Positions 33,332-42,607 of a stretch of DNA of 47,263 nt are shown here, piece by piece. The stretch's first letter is position 1, and every line of letters starts with the position of its first letter. The stretch covers positions 1-47,263 of the forward strand of contig VGQS01000005.1 in NCBI GenBank assembly GCA_016882285.1. Direction: 5' to 3'. The notes under the pieces are model-generated. The model saw only the letters and a program-made list of their open reading frames with translations, was not told the origin of the DNA and did no database searches. The stretch comes from Cyanobacteria bacterium K_DeepCast_35m_m2_155. Lineage in GTDB: Bacteria; Cyanobacteriota; Cyanobacteriia; PCC-6307; Cyanobiaceae. The position numbers were made by a program, and so were the translations under genes.

Positions 33332-34177
33332 GTGCTGACCTCTCCCGGCCCCCTGGTTGTCCAGTTGGGCCCTTTTGCCTTGCGTTGGTACGGTCTGCTG
33401 ATTGCCACTGCTGTGCTGGTGGGCCTGGCGCTTGCCACCCGCCTGGGCCGCCAGCGTGGGATTGACCCCGCTCTGATCACCGATCTGCTGCCCCTGTTGG
33501 TGCTGGGAGCCGTGGTGGGGGCCAGGCTCTATTACGTGCTGTTTGAGTGGCGCCAGTACAGCGGCGATTGGCTCTCTGCACTGGCCATCTGGCGCGGCGG
33601 TATTGCGATTCATGGGGCCCTGCTTGGCGGTGCGCTGACGACTGTTGCCTATTGCCGTTGGCGCAAGCAGCGCTTCTGGCCCTTGCTTGATGTGTTGCTG
33701 CCGGCGGTGGCCCTGGGCCAGGCCATAGGCCGCTGGGGCAACTTTTTCAATTCCGAAGCCTTCGGGCTGCCGACGGATCTGCCCTGGAAACTCGCCATCC
33801 CCGCGGCCCATCGCCCCGCTGAGTTTCTCGGTGAGCTCTATTTCCACCCGACGTTTCTCTACGAATCGATCTGGAACCTCGGCGTCTGCGCCCTGCTGCT
33901 GTGGCTGTTTCGCCTCGGCACCCGTGATCGTCTTCAGCTGCCCGCTGGTGCCTTGAGCTGCACGTACCTGATGGCCTACAGCGCCGGTCGTTTCTGGATC
34001 GAGGGGCTGCGGCTCGACCCCCTCTGTCTGGTGGGTGAGCCACCCTTCTGCAGTGGTGGATTGCGTATGGCCCAGCTGATGAGCCTGGCCTTGATCGGCT
34101 TGGGTGGTGCGGGCCTGTGGTGGCTGTATGGCCGCCACCGCGCCCTGCCTGATCCGTCTGGGGTGAAGGTTTGCTGA
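33332..34177 (+). CDS. lgt: Prolipoprotein diacylglyceryl transferase
   Basis: Transfers diacylglycerol from phosphatidylglycerol to the lipobox cysteine of prolipoproteins in the inner membrane. 281 residues with seven membrane segments. [11 protein letters not shown] opens helix 1. The key motif with His, [14 protein letters not shown], and the signature [15 protein letters not shown] are intact, as is the C-terminal [11 protein letters not shown]. Start GTG 33332, 23 bases after petA. Overlaps cobM by seven bases. Substrates in this window include the ABC binding lipoprotein. Confidence 0.95.
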   Translation: MLTSPGPLVVQLGPFALRWYGLLIATAVLVGLALATRLGRQRGIDPALITDLLPLLVLGAVVGARLYYVLFEWRQYSGDWLSALAIWRGGIAIHGALLGGALTTVAYCRWRKQRFWPLLDVLLPAVALGQAIGRWGNFFNSEAFGLPTDLPWKLAIPAAHRPAEFLGELYFHPTFLYESIWNLGVCALLLWLFRLGTRDRLQLPAGALSCTYLMAYSAGRFWIEGLRLDPLCLVGEPPFCSGGLRMAQLMSLALIGLGGAGLWWLYGRHRALPDPSGVKVC

Positions 34178-34935
34178 GCCATCCGGTCTGGATCGTTGGC
34201 GCAGGACCTGGCGCGCCCGATCTGCTGACCCTGCGTGCTGCCCGTTTGATCGAGCAGGCCGAGGTGCTGGTGTGGACCGATTCGCTGGTGAATCCGCAGA
34301 TTGCTGCCTTGGCGCCGGCAGCTTGTGAGCGCATTCGAACCAGCACCCTCACCCTTGAAGAGGTGATGGATCTGGTCATTGCACGGGCGCGTGCGGGACG
34401 CAGGGTCGTGCGCCTGCACGACGGAGACCCTTGCCTCTATGGCGCGTTGGCCGAGCAGGTGTGCCGGCTTGCCGATGCTGAGCTGGCCGTTGAGGTGGTG
34501 CCGGGTCTCAGTGCCTATCAGGCGGCGGCGGCGGCACTCAATCAGGAATTCACCATCCCAGGTGTCGTGCAGACGATTGTGCTGAGCCGTGCAGGCGGAC
34601 GTACAGGCGTGCCCGAGCGCGAGGCCTTGGGGCGTCTGGCGGCTCTGCAGGCCTCGCTGTGTCTCTATCTGAGCGCTCGCCACATCGAGGAGGTGCAGGC
34701 AGAGCTGTTGCAGCACTACCCTCGCGATACCCCTGTGGCGATCGGCTATCGCCTCAGCTGGCCCGATCAGTGGCTGGCGGTGGTGCCGCTTGATCAGATG
34801 GCAGCCACCAGCCGCGAGCGCGGTCTGATCCGCACCACGCTGTATGTCGTCAGCCCTGCCCTCGCGGCCTCGGCTGATCAGCGCTCCAAGCTGTATTCAG
34901 CCAGCCACAGCCACCTCTTCAGAGGCGGCGCCTGA
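34171..34935 (+). CDS. cobM: Precorrin-4 C11-methyltransferase (CobM/CbiF)
   Basis: SAM-dependent methylation in corrin ring synthesis (cobamide pathway). 254 residues with tetrapyrrole methylase motifs: [18 protein letters not shown] (5-22), the substrate loop [36 protein letters not shown], and the fourth region with [12 protein letters not shown]. The [22 protein letters not shown] combination fits CobM/CbiF rather than CobA or CobI. TTG 34171 start overlaps lgt. The last 39 bases overlap the mqo 3' end on the other strand. Aerobic versus early-cobalt route cannot be told from this gene alone. Confidence 0.92.
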   Translation: MLSHPVWIVGAGPGAPDLLTLRAARLIEQAEVLVWTDSLVNPQIAALAPAACERIRTSTLTLEEVMDLVIARARAGRRVVRLHDGDPCLYGALAEQVCRLADAELAVEVVPGLSAYQAAAAALNQEFTIPGVVQTIVLSRAGGRTGVPEREALGRLAALQASLCLYLSARHIEEVQAELLQHYPRDTPVAIGYRLSWPDQWLAVVPLDQMAATSRERGLIRTTLYVVSPALAASADQRSKLYSASHSHLFRGGA

Positions 34936-36420
34936 GGGCGCTGCATAGAGCTCGCGCGCCAGCTGCTCACGTTCAAAGCGGCAGCCCAGCCGCTCGGCGA
35001 TGGCGCCCACATCGTCAGCAGCATTGCCCAGGCAACAGGTGCCACCTGGCGAAGGCGTCACGTTGAACACCAGGCCAGGCTTGGCGCTGATGCGTGCTTC
35101 GCCCAGCATCAGGCGTCGTTCGCGCTTGTTGATCAACTGGGGGCGCACGCCTCCATAACCCTTGGCAAAGCTCAGATCAGCCAGGCTCATGTCGGGCACG
35201 ATCTTGCGCGCGTCGCTTAAAAACAGCCAGCGGCGCAGCCAGGGCACCTCAAAGAGCAGGTTTTTGATGATGTAGTTGCGGATGTCAGCCACCCGCAGCA
35301 GCTGCCACAACACACTCAGCACCGCCCAGTCGAGCCTGAGCACCTTGAGAAATTCCCAGAAGGACGCGGGTTTGTAGCGCTCGAGCATGGGCAGCAGCAG
35401 CGCTGTCGGGCCGAAGCGTGTCTGACCGGGAGCCCGCACGTCTGGGTCGCCATGGATCGCAGCAAAGGGCAGCTTGTCGTTCTGCACGGTGTAGACCTTG
35501 CCGCGCAGCAGGTCGGGGGTGAAGTAAAAACTTCCCGCCACCGGCAGGCACGAATACTCCAGGGCGTATCCCATCTGCTGGGCCATCAACAGGCTGTGGG
35601 CGCCGGCGTTGACCACCACATGGCGTGCCCGCACCTGACGCGCGGCCGCCTGACCGGGCTGAGCGTCTGTCTGCTCGAGGGTGACCAGATAGCTCTGCCC
35701 GTCGCTGGGCGCAGCGGCGTGCCCCTCTTCAGGTGCGATGGCCGCGACCCTGATTCCGCACTCGACCCGCAGCTCTCGACCGCTGCCATCGGCAGCTGCC
35801 TGGGCCTGCTCGACAAACGAGTGCGCCAGCGCTTCGTAATCGACGGCGGTGTAGGTGCTGCGAATGCCGATGGCAACCAGCTCCTCGCTGCGCAGTTCGC
35901 CGTTGCGCAGGGCCACCTGGGGTTCCCAGCTCGCGATGTCGTCCTTCTCGAGCAGCTCCATGGCCGGAAAGTGCGGCGAGAACTGGCTGAACCGCTGCCT
36001 CAGGAAGCTGCACTCCTGTTCACCGACCCCCAGCACCATCTTGGGGGTGCGAAACACGCAGCGATCGCGCACCTCCGGTGGGAGCAGCTCGGCGTAGTGC
36101 ACGATCATCTCGGCCGTGCGCTTGACGCGCACAGCTTTCTCAAGGGTGTAGTTGGTCTCGATGTCGCCGCAGTGGATCGTTTGGCTGTTGTTGGTGGGTT
36201 TGGAGTTGACCTGGGCGAGCTGCTCGTAGCGCTCGACCAGCAGCACGCGGTTGAGGTCGGTGTAGCGGGCCAGCTCAAACAGCAGCGCTGTGCCGCAGAC
36301 GCCGCCTCCGACGATCAGCACATCAACGGTTTCCGGTTCTTGCGCCGGCCCTGGCGTGCCAGGGCCTTGACCCAGCTGAGCTGTTTGAGCCAAGCGAGCG
36401 TTCCTGTCTCTGTGGCCCAT
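34897..36420 (-). CDS. mqo: Malate:quinone oxidoreductase-like FAD protein
   Basis: 507 residues. FAD-dependent, membrane-associated oxidation of malate to oxaloacetate with quinone as acceptor is the family reaction. A 30-residue unconserved leader precedes VDVLIVGGGVCGTALLFELA (ADP-binding beta-alpha-beta). LLVERYEQLAQVNSKPTNNSQTIHCGDIETNY is family-specific (adjoining segments). Later come VVVNAGAHSLLMAQQMGY and the C-terminal FAD end NVTPSPGGTCCLGNA. The substrate pocket was not checked residue by residue, so another 2-hydroxyacid remains possible. No signal peptide, as expected for a peripheral membrane enzyme. ATG 36420 start. Overlaps cobM by 39 bases at the 3' end. Confidence 0.85.
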   Translation of the reverse strand: MGHRDRNARLAQTAQLGQGPGTPGPAQEPETVDVLIVGGGVCGTALLFELARYTDLNRVLLVERYEQLAQVNSKPTNNSQTIHCGDIETNYTLEKAVRVKRTAEMIVHYAELLPPEVRDRCVFRTPKMVLGVGEQECSFLRQRFSQFSPHFPAMELLEKDDIASWEPQVALRNGELRSEELVAIGIRSTYTAVDYEALAHSFVEQAQAAADGSGRELRVECGIRVAAIAPEEGHAAAPSDGQSYLVTLEQTDAQPGQAAARQVRARHVVVNAGAHSLLMAQQMGYALEYSCLPVAGSFYFTPDLLRGKVYTVQNDKLPFAAIHGDPDVRAPGQTRFGPTALLLPMLERYKPASFWEFLKVLRLDWAVLSVLWQLLRVADIRNYIIKNLLFEVPWLRRWLFLSDARKIVPDMSLADLSFAKGYGGVRPQLINKRERRLMLGEARISAKPGLVFNVTPSPGGTCCLGNAADDVGAIAERLGCRFEREQLARELYAAPSGAASEEVAVAG

Positions 36421-36487
36421 GCTGCCTTGCCCAGGGACCGGGTTGGTCGTGGTCTATCGTGCCGAGGTCAGGTCGCTTGGCCTGTAC

Positions 36488-36559
<72 letters not shown>

Positions 36560-36597
36560 CTTTTGTTAATGCAGGGGCCGCATAAACGCGGATTAAC

Positions 36598-37581
36598 TTG
36601 ACTCCTTCGGCACAATTGTGTCCAGTTGAACACGTTGTTTTGCCGTCTGATCCGGCTTGCGACACCTCGTTGACGTCGGCTTTGCCGCAGCCTCTAGCCC
36701 AGGCGAGTCCTGGGCGAGAGGTTCCTGAGCTGCAGCGTCTCGCTCAGGTGCTGCTCGGCGCACGTCAGACCCAGGGCCTGAGCCTTGAAGCTCTTGGCCA
36801 GAGGCTGCACATGGGCGTCGAGCAGCTTGCCTGCTTGGAAGCTGGAGACCTGGAACGCCTGCCCGAGCCGGTGTTTGTCATTGCTCAGGCCCGCAGGATC
36901 GCTGCTGCCCTCGGGGTCGACATCAGTCCTGAGATTGAGTCTCTGCGGGCGTCTGAGGCCTTCATGGCCGCCCGCCCAGTGCTCAGCAGCACTGTTTTTC
37001 AGGCTGCGGCCAAGCAACGCGAGAGCCCCAGCCAGCCACCCCCAGCCAGCGCTCAGCAGCCTTGGCCCTGGCGTCCCGCCGTGGCCTGGTTGCTGCTGGC
37101 CAGTGGTCTGGGCGCTGCGGGAGCAGGCCTCTGGCAGCAGCGTCAGCAGCTGCAACCATTGTTGGGGCAGTGGAGCGGCCAGCTCAATGCAGCCAAAGCA
37201 GTGCTGCAGCGGCCAAGCAGCCAGCCGGCACCAATGCCCGCCAAACCACCACAGCCCAAGCCAGCACCGGCGCCGGCTGACTTGCAGCTCCAGGCCAGCC
37301 AGCCCTGCTGGCTGGAGGTGCGCCCTGCTGCTGGTGGTGCCCCGCTGTTCCGCGGACGCTTCGTGGGCCAGCGCAGCTTTGCCTTAGGCAGGGGCCTGCG
37401 GGTGCGCGCCGGTCGCCCTGATCTGCTGATGGTCAGCCAGGGCCAGGCCTCACCGAAGCCCCTGGGCACCATTTCAGAGATTCGCTGGGTGAGCTTTGGC
37501 CCCCAGACGGCTGGTGCCCGCGTTGAGGCCGGCGGCGTCAACCAGGATCAAGCGGTGAAGCCGCCTGGGCCCCAATCTTGA
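36598..37581 (+). CDS. RodZ-like membrane protein with N-terminal HTH
   Basis: 327 residues. An HTH_25-type domain (about 43-112; LAQVLLGARQTQGLSLEALG, then LEAGDLERLPEPVFVIAQ) is followed by a proline-rich linker, one membrane helix (about 158-178) and a Pro/Ala-rich segment before a beta domain (about 228-310; CWLEVRPAAGGAPLFRG) like DUF4115. RodZ ties MreB to the cell wall synthesis machinery. The TTG at 36598 may be too early: codons 1-24 are AT-rich and contain the palindrome CACAATTGTG, and TTG 36670 gives a shorter start. No mre genes are nearby. Overlaps ppx by 44 bases at the 3' end. Confidence 0.78.
   Translation: MTPSAQLCPVEHVVLPSDPACDTSLTSALPQPLAQASPGREVPELQRLAQVLLGARQTQGLSLEALGQRLHMGVEQLACLEAGDLERLPEPVFVIAQARRIAAALGVDISPEIESLRASEAFMAARPVLSSTVFQAAAKQRESPSQPPPASAQQPWPWRPAVAWLLLASGLGAAGAGLWQQRQQLQPLLGQWSGQLNAAKAVLQRPSSQPAPMPAKPPQPKPAPAPADLQLQASQPCWLEVRPAAGGAPLFRGRFVGQRSFALGRGLRVRAGRPDLLMVSQGQASPKPLGTISEIRWVSFGPQTAGARVEAGGVNQDQAVKPPGPQS
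36611..36620. promoter_or_regulatory. 10-bp palindrome CACAATTGTG before the RodZ-like gene
   Basis: A perfect 10-base palindrome in a locally AT-rich stretch (36560-36660) between tRNA-Val and the conserved part of the RodZ-like frame. If the gene starts at 36670 this is a leader or operator; if it starts at 36598 it is coding. TTGACT at 36598-36603 resembles a -35 box but no -10 lies at proper distance. Confidence 0.3.
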
Positions 37582-39187
37582 CCTCGAGCTCAAGCCCGGC
37601 CGATTCCTGAACCCAGGGCGCACAGGCTGCCAGGCTCCAGCGCTCCAGGCTCAGATCTGGACCTGCAGCGTGCTCGCCAGCGGCCAGCGGCATCAAGGTG
37701 ATCGTCGCGGTCCTGGCTTGTGAAGCAGCATCAGAGCTCACATCCACCCTCAGTGAGCTGATCACCTGCTGCGGCCGGCGATCGAGTGCAGCGGCCAGCC
37801 GCAGCAGCAGGGCCATCGTCGCGACGGTGTGGCGGTCTTGGCGTTCTTCAATCAGCTGCCAGGACTCGTGGCGCTTTTTGGGCAGGCTGCGGCGGTGGTA
37901 CCGCGCGATCGCGGCCACCATCAGGTGCTCGGCTTCGGTGTAACCGAGCAATTCGCCATGGCGGATCAGGTACCAGGTGTGTTTGTGGTAGGCGGCAACG
38001 TTGATGTGCTGGCCGCAGGTGTGCAGCATCGCCGCCGCCCACAGCAGCTGGCGGCCTTCGCCGGTGTCGTCATGCAGCACCCCACGGGTTTGCTCGTAGA
38101 GCGCCAGGGCGTGGCCAGCGACCCGTTCGGCGCGCGGGATGTCCACGCCAAAACCGCGCGCCAGGTGCAGCACGGTGCGCTCGCGAATCGTGCTCTGGTA
38201 CGCCAGACGGTCATCGAGCAGGCCGTTGCGCAGCATCCAGTCGACGATCAGCCCCTCGCGCAGGGCCCGCTCGCAGATCACCAGCTCGCCGATCTGCAGG
38301 CTCGCCATGGTGCTCTGCAGGATCAGCGCCCCGTGCACGATGATTTCGGCGCGTCGTTCGTTGAGCCCAGGCAGGGCCTTGCGCTGCTCAGACGTCAGGC
38401 TCACCAGGCGCTCGAGTAGTTGATCGATTCGCGCGCGGCTCAGGCGGTAGCCCTGCAGCTTCAACGGCGGCCTCGGATCTTCGGCGGCGGCCAACGACGC
38501 CAGCGCCATGGCGGTGCCGCTGGTGGCGACCAGCAGGGGCTCTTCGGCGCTGCGCAGGCCTGCCCTGACCTGGGCCACCGCCGGGTCCATCGCCCCCTGG
38601 ATGTAGGCGGCCAGAAACGAGCGGCGCTCGGGCGGCAGTGGGTCGCTCTGGCCAAACTCCCGCTGCAGTCGAACCGCACCGATGCGGGTGCTGCTGAGCA
38701 CGCGCGCCTCGCGGCCGTCGGCCAGGATCAACTCGGTGGATCCCCCGCCGATGTCGATGATCACGTGGGGCCGCTCGCCAAAATGCATGCCCGACAGCAC
38801 GCCTAGATAAATCAGGCGGGCCTCTTCGGGGCCGCTGACCAGATCGACATCGAGGCCGATCTGCTCGCTGACGGTGCCCAGAAAATCGCGCCCGTTCGGG
38901 GCTTCGCGCACCGCACTGGTGGCGGCTGTGACGATCTGCTCGACGCCATGGCTGTCGGCCAGATCGCGGCAATGGCGCAGGGTCTGCAGGGCGCGTTCGA
39001 TCGCCGCTGAGGTCAGATCACCCCGATCGGGATCACGCTCACCCAGGCGGGTGGCCGACTTTTCAGTCACCACCACGTTGAAGCTGCCGAGGGCAGGATC
39101 AACGGCGGCGATCACCAGGTGAATCGAGTTGGTGCCGATGTCAATGGCGGCGACCTTGCGGGTCGGAGCGTTCACGGCCTGGGGCAT
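37538..39187 (-). CDS. ppx: Exopolyphosphatase / pppGpp phosphohydrolase (Ppx/GppA family)
   Basis: 549 residues. Removes phosphate from polyphosphate or pppGpp. ASKHA core: AAIDIGTNSIHLVIA (phosphate loop 1, about 14-28), VTEKSATRLGE, VVTAATSAVREAPNG-type segment, and IDIGGGSTELILAD (phosphate loop 2). A C-terminal HD-like half has HLARGFGVD, LWAAAMLHTCGQHINVAAYHKHTWYLI (adjoining segments) and RYHRR, typical of long Ppx proteins. ATG 39187; divergent from the prenyltransferase with 33 bases between start codons. Polyphosphate versus pppGpp preference cannot be told by eye. Confidence 0.93.
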   Translation of the reverse strand: MPQAVNAPTRKVAAIDIGTNSIHLVIAAVDPALGSFNVVVTEKSATRLGERDPDRGDLTSAAIERALQTLRHCRDLADSHGVEQIVTAATSAVREAPNGRDFLGTVSEQIGLDVDLVSGPEEARLIYLGVLSGMHFGERPHVIIDIGGGSTELILADGREARVLSSTRIGAVRLQREFGQSDPLPPERRSFLAAYIQGAMDPAVAQVRAGLRSAEEPLLVATSGTAMALASLAAAEDPRPPLKLQGYRLSRARIDQLLERLVSLTSEQRKALPGLNERRAEIIVHGALILQSTMASLQIGELVICERALREGLIVDWMLRNGLLDDRLAYQSTIRERTVLHLARGFGVDIPRAERVAGHALALYEQTRGVLHDDTGEGRQLLWAAAMLHTCGQHINVAAYHKHTWYLIRHGELLGYTEAEHLMVAAIARYHRRSLPKKRHESWQLIEERQDRHTVATMALLLRLAAALDRRPQQVISSLRVDVSSDAASQARTATITLMPLAAGEHAAGPDLSLERWSLAACAPWVQESAGLELEVKIGAQAASPLDPG

Positions 39188-39220
39188 CGCGAGGCAGCGG
39201 CGCCGTCACTTTGCCACCCC

Positions 39221-40150
39221 ATGACCGAGGGGCATGGCGCCGATACGCTTGCCGGCAGCTGGCCAGGCTGCATGCCACGTCAACGCGCGCGCGCCCTGCT
39301 TGAACTGCTGCGTTGGCACAAACCCAGTGGCCGGCTGATTCTGCTGATTCCGGCGCTCTGGAGTTTGTGGTTGGCCCGTGCCGGCCTGCCGCCGCTGCCG
39401 TTGTTGGGCTGGATCGTGCTGGGCGCCCTGGCGGTCAGTGGTGCTGGCTGCATCGCCAACGACCTCTGGGATCGGCGCCTCGATCCCCAGGTTGAGCGCA
39501 CAGCCAACCGCCCGCTGGCGTCGGGTCGTGTTGGGGTGAGCGCCGCTGTGGCGTTGCTGCTGCTCATGCTGGTGCTGGCGCTGCTGGTGGTGCTGGCGCT
39601 GCCGCCTGCGCACCGCCAGCTTTGTCTGCTGCTGGCCTTGGCAGCCTTACCGCCTGTGCTGCTGTACCCCTCGGCCAAGCGTTGGTTTGGCTATCCGCAG
39701 GCGGTGCTGGCCCTGTGCTGGGGCTTTGCCGTGTTGCTGCCCTGGGCTGCGGTGCGCGGCTCGCTGGCAGGGGGCTGGCCCCTGTGGTTGACCTGGGGCG
39801 CCACGTTGCTGTGGACCTTTGGCTTCGACACCGTCTACGCGATGGCCGATCGCCCTGATGATGAGCGCGTCGGCATCCGCAGCAGTGCCCGCAGCCTGGG
39901 TGAACAGGCACCGCTTGTCGTGGCGCTCTGTTACAGCGCCACCGCCCTGGCGTTGGCAGCGGCGGCTGTGCTGAGCGGTGTGTCGTTCGCGTTTTGGCCC
40001 CTGTGGCTGCTGGCCGCTGTGTTGATGCAGCAGCAGGCCGCTGTGCTGCGGCGTCCGGCCCTGCCGGCTGCGGCCTACGGCCGTCATTTTCAGCGGCAGG
40101 TGCAACTGGGCGCGCTGCTGCTGCTGGCCTTGATCGTGGGGTTCAGGTGA
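39221..40150 (+). CDS. ubiA: UbiA-family aromatic prenyltransferase (4-hydroxybenzoate type)
   Basis: Integral membrane enzyme attaching a long prenyl chain to an aromatic acid, in cyanobacteria on the path to plastoquinone. 309 residues with about eight helices. First Asp-rich motif NDLWDRRLDPQVERTANRPL and second AMADRPDDERVGIRSSARSLG are both intact. LLRWHKPSGRLILLIPALW is the typical start of the domain. ATG 39221 chosen; ATG 39272 (17 codons later) would give a shorter leader and more promoter space from ppx. Ends in GTGA shared with the LD-carboxypeptidase gene. Confidence 0.92.
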   Translation: MTEGHGADTLAGSWPGCMPRQRARALLELLRWHKPSGRLILLIPALWSLWLARAGLPPLPLLGWIVLGALAVSGAGCIANDLWDRRLDPQVERTANRPLASGRVGVSAAVALLLLMLVLALLVVLALPPAHRQLCLLLALAALPPVLLYPSAKRWFGYPQAVLALCWGFAVLLPWAAVRGSLAGGWPLWLTWGATLLWTFGFDTVYAMADRPDDERVGIRSSARSLGEQAPLVVALCYSATALALAAAAVLSGVSFAFWPLWLLAAVLMQQQAAVLRRPALPAAAYGRHFQRQVQLGALLLLALIVGFR

Positions 40151-41028
40151 ACCTGCCGCCGCCGCTGCGCGCGGGCCAGCGGGTCAAGCTGGTGGCCGCC
40201 AGCTCGGCACTGGGCCAGGCCAGTTGGCCGCGGCTTGAGGCCGGCATGGCCTTGCTACAGGGTTGGGGGCTGGTGCTCGAGCCCAGCGACGCCCGCACGC
40301 GCGCCTGGGGCTATCTGGCCGGTGATGACTCTCAACGCAGCGCCGATCTCGATGGCACAGCCGAGCTGTGGGCGTGCCTCAGGGGCGGCTGGGGTGCGGC
40401 GCGCCTGCTGGAGGACCCTGCATTGGCCTGGCCCGCTGGCTGGATGCTGGGCTTCTCCGATGTGACCTCCCTGCTCTGGGCGCGGCAGGCACGGGGGCTG
40501 GCAGGCGGCATCCATGGGCCGTTGCTCACCACCCTGGCGGCAGAGCCGCCCTGGAGCCAGGAGCGGCTGCGCCGCATGCTCTTCGGCGAGTCGCTGGAGC
40601 CTTTGCGCGGTGTCTGCTGGCAGCGCGGCATCGCCGAGGGGCCACTGCTGGTGGCCAATCTGACCGTGGCCACACACCTGTTGGGCACGCCCCACTGCCC
40701 GCCATTGCGGGGCGCGATTCTGGTGCTCGAGGATGTTGGTGAGGCCCCCTACAGGCTCGATCGGCTCTTGACCCACTGGCGCCTGTGCGGCGCTCTGCAG
40801 CAGCTGGCGGGTCTGGCCTTGGGGCGCTTTGACGACTGCGATGACCCTGAGGCTGCAGGTTTCAGCGCTGCTGAGGTGCTCGCTGAGCGCACCGCTGACC
40901 TGGGGATCCCTGTGTTGGCAGAGCTGCCGATTGGCCATGGCGAGGCCGGCAATGCCGCCCTGCCGCTGGGGGTGTGGGCCCGTCTCGATGCCACGGGCGG
41001 CTGCCTCAGCCTGCAGCCCGGGCGCTGA
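40147..41028 (+). CDS. LD-carboxypeptidase (S66, LdcA-like)
   Basis: Removes the terminal D-Ala from murein tetrapeptides in the cytoplasm during cell-wall recycling. 293 residues. [16 protein letters not shown] (N-terminal nucleophile-binding half), [15 protein letters not shown] (the RGG[YW]G motif), [13 protein letters not shown] (with the S66 catalytic Ser in GFSD), [14 protein letters not shown] (Glu/Asp region) and ELPIGHG with the catalytic His. Begins at GTG 40147 in GTGA shared with ubiA. The 3' end overlaps ispD by 23 bases. Confidence 0.9.
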   Translation: MNLPPPLRAGQRVKLVAASSALGQASWPRLEAGMALLQGWGLVLEPSDARTRAWGYLAGDDSQRSADLDGTAELWACLRGGWGAARLLEDPALAWPAGWMLGFSDVTSLLWARQARGLAGGIHGPLLTTLAAEPPWSQERLRRMLFGESLEPLRGVCWQRGIAEGPLLVANLTVATHLLGTPHCPPLRGAILVLEDVGEAPYRLDRLLTHWRLCGALQQLAGLALGRFDDCDDPEAAGFSAAEVLAERTADLGIPVLAELPIGHGEAGNAALPLGVWARLDATGGCLSLQPGR

Positions 41029-41692
41029 GCACCGCTTCGGCCACGGTGAGGTCAAACGGCGTTGTCAGCTTGATGTTCGAAGCCGGTGCCTGGAGCACCT
41101 GCACCGCCAGCCCCAGCCGCTCAAACAGAGCTGCATCGTCGGTGACCTCCCAGCCTTGCTGGCTGGCGGTGGCATGGGCCTGGCGCAGTTGGTCCACCGC
41201 AAATCCCTGCGGGGTCTGCGCGGCCCAAAGGCGACTGCGCTCGGGTGTGGCCGTGATGGTGCCTGCCGCGTCCACCTGCTTGATGGTGTCGGTCACGGGG
41301 GTGGCGGCAATCACCGCTTGCCCGCCTGCCACGGCTGCGGCGCAGCGGCTCAGCAGCTCAGGCTCGACCAGGCAGCGGGCTCCGTCATGGATCAGTACGT
41401 TGCTGGCGCCCTGCGGCAGGGCGGCCAGGCCGCAGCTGACGGACTGCTGACGGGTGTCGCCTCCCAGGATCCACTGCACCGGCTTGCCGGGTGCTGCCGC
41501 CGCCACCAGCGCCGTGATCGCCGCCTCGTCGATGGCCTGACCGACGATGCCCACCCAGCTGATCGCTTCGCAGGCCAGGGCCGCATCGAGGGTCCAGGCC
41601 AGCACGGGGCGACCGGCGACGCGCAACAACAGCTTGTTGCCGCTAGCGCCCATGCGCCGGCCTGATCCAGCGGCAGCGATCAGCAGATGCAC
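41006..41692 (-). CDS. ispD: 2-C-methyl-D-erythritol 4-phosphate cytidylyltransferase
   Basis: Third step of the MEP isoprenoid pathway: CTP + MEP to CDP-ME. 228 residues from GTG 41692 ([15 protein letters not shown]; the initial CTP-binding loop). [22 protein letters not shown]-type (here [16 protein letters not shown]), [43 protein letters not shown] and [10 protein letters not shown] complete the family pattern. Isoprenoids made here feed UbiA-type prenylation and chlorophyll phytyl chains. Upstream in-frame codons are not conserved. Confidence 0.96.
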   Translation of the reverse strand: MHLLIAAAGSGRRMGASGNKLLLRVAGRPVLAWTLDAALACEAISWVGIVGQAIDEAAITALVAAAAPGKPVQWILGGDTRQQSVSCGLAALPQGASNVLIHDGARCLVEPELLSRCAAAVAGGQAVIAATPVTDTIKQVDAAGTITATPERSRLWAAQTPQGFAVDQLRQAHATASQQGWEVTDDAALFERLGLAVQVLQAPASNIKLTTPFDLTVAEAVLSARAAG

Positions 41693-41721
41693 AGCAAACA
41701 GAACAAACCAGATGGGCTCCA

Positions 41722-41727
41722 TACAAT
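41722..41727 (+). promoter_or_regulatory. Possible -10 box for the GT9-like gene
   Basis: TACAAT, five of six bases matching TATAAT, 25 bases before the ATG at 41753, in the 60-base gap between divergent ispD and the GT9-like gene. No clear -35 at 16-18 bases. Confidence 0.35.
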
Positions 41728-41752
41728 CAGGCCACGTGCCGGCTTGGTTTCA

Positions 41753-42595
41753 ATGCGCGCCCTGTTCCTGATCCCGGGCGATGCCGTGCGCCAGCTGCAG
41801 GCCATGCCCGCGGTGGCGGCGGTGGCGCAGCAACTCTCAGCCCAGGTGCAAGTGGTCTGCTCTGCTGCTGTGGCGCCTTGCTGGAGCCTGCTGCCGGCCG
41901 CCGACAAGGTCATCCCGTTTGACTTTGCTGCGGCCAACCTTGCTGACTGGGCCAATCTGCTGGGCTCGGTGCGGGAACCTGACTTTCAGCTCTGCATCAA
42001 TCTGGCCGAGGGGCGGCAGGTGGATCTGATGCTGTCGATGAGCCATATCCCCACCCGCGTTGCATCAGGAGGCTTTTCGGCGACGGAGACGGTGACCCCG
42101 TCGCTGGCCGGCTGGCCCGCCCAGGCCCTCGAGGTCTATCTCAAGCCCATCGGCGTTGCGCTGGCCGCTGGTGAGGCTCGCCTGAGCCTGCCCCGCAGCG
42201 AGGTCGATGCCGCCGCCGCCGCCCTGCCCCAGGGGGAGGGCCCCCTGCTGCTGCTCGCTCCCACTGGCAAGCCAGGTGACTGGCCCGCCCAGCAGTGGCA
42301 GCAGCTGCCCGGCCTGATCAGCCAGCGCCTGGCCAACCTGCGCGCCCATACCCTGAGCGCCGCGGGCGGCGTGTCCATACGCCAGCGGGCCTTGCTGCTG
42401 GCAGCCTCCGATGTGGTGCTCGCCAGTGATCCAGTGACCATTGAGCTGGCGCTGCTGTTGGGCCTGCCGCTGGTGGCGCTGGGGCGCCCAGCTGCCAGTC
42501 TGCCGGTGCGGCAAGGCGTGCAGGGCTTGGCAGAGCCGGGTGAACTCGCCAACCTGGAGCAGGCTCGGGTGCTGACGGCTCTTGGCTTCGCTTGA
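41753..42595 (+). CDS. Glycosyltransferase family 9-like protein (heptosyltransferase-related)
   Basis: 280 residues. GT-B-like outline: RALFLIPGDAVRQLQAMPAV resembles the start of ADP-heptose:LPS heptosyltransferases, FQLCINLAEGRQVDLMLSMS matches the middle of the first half, and LLLLAPTGKPGDWPAQQW plus a C-terminal VVLASDPVTIELALLLGLPLVAL match the second half where the sugar nucleotide binds. The usual D-x-x-x-H and HLAGA motifs are weak, so catalytic activity is uncertain. ATG 41753 opens the conserved start. 12 bases separate it from the K+ channel gene. Confidence 0.72.
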   Translation: MRALFLIPGDAVRQLQAMPAVAAVAQQLSAQVQVVCSAAVAPCWSLLPAADKVIPFDFAAANLADWANLLGSVREPDFQLCINLAEGRQVDLMLSMSHIPTRVASGGFSATETVTPSLAGWPAQALEVYLKPIGVALAAGEARLSLPRSEVDAAAAALPQGEGPLLLLAPTGKPGDWPAQQWQQLPGLISQRLANLRAHTLSAAGGVSIRQRALLLAASDVVLASDPVTIELALLLGLPLVALGRPAASLPVRQGVQGLAEPGELANLEQARVLTALGFA

Positions 42596-42607
42596 TCCAA
42601 CAGCGCC

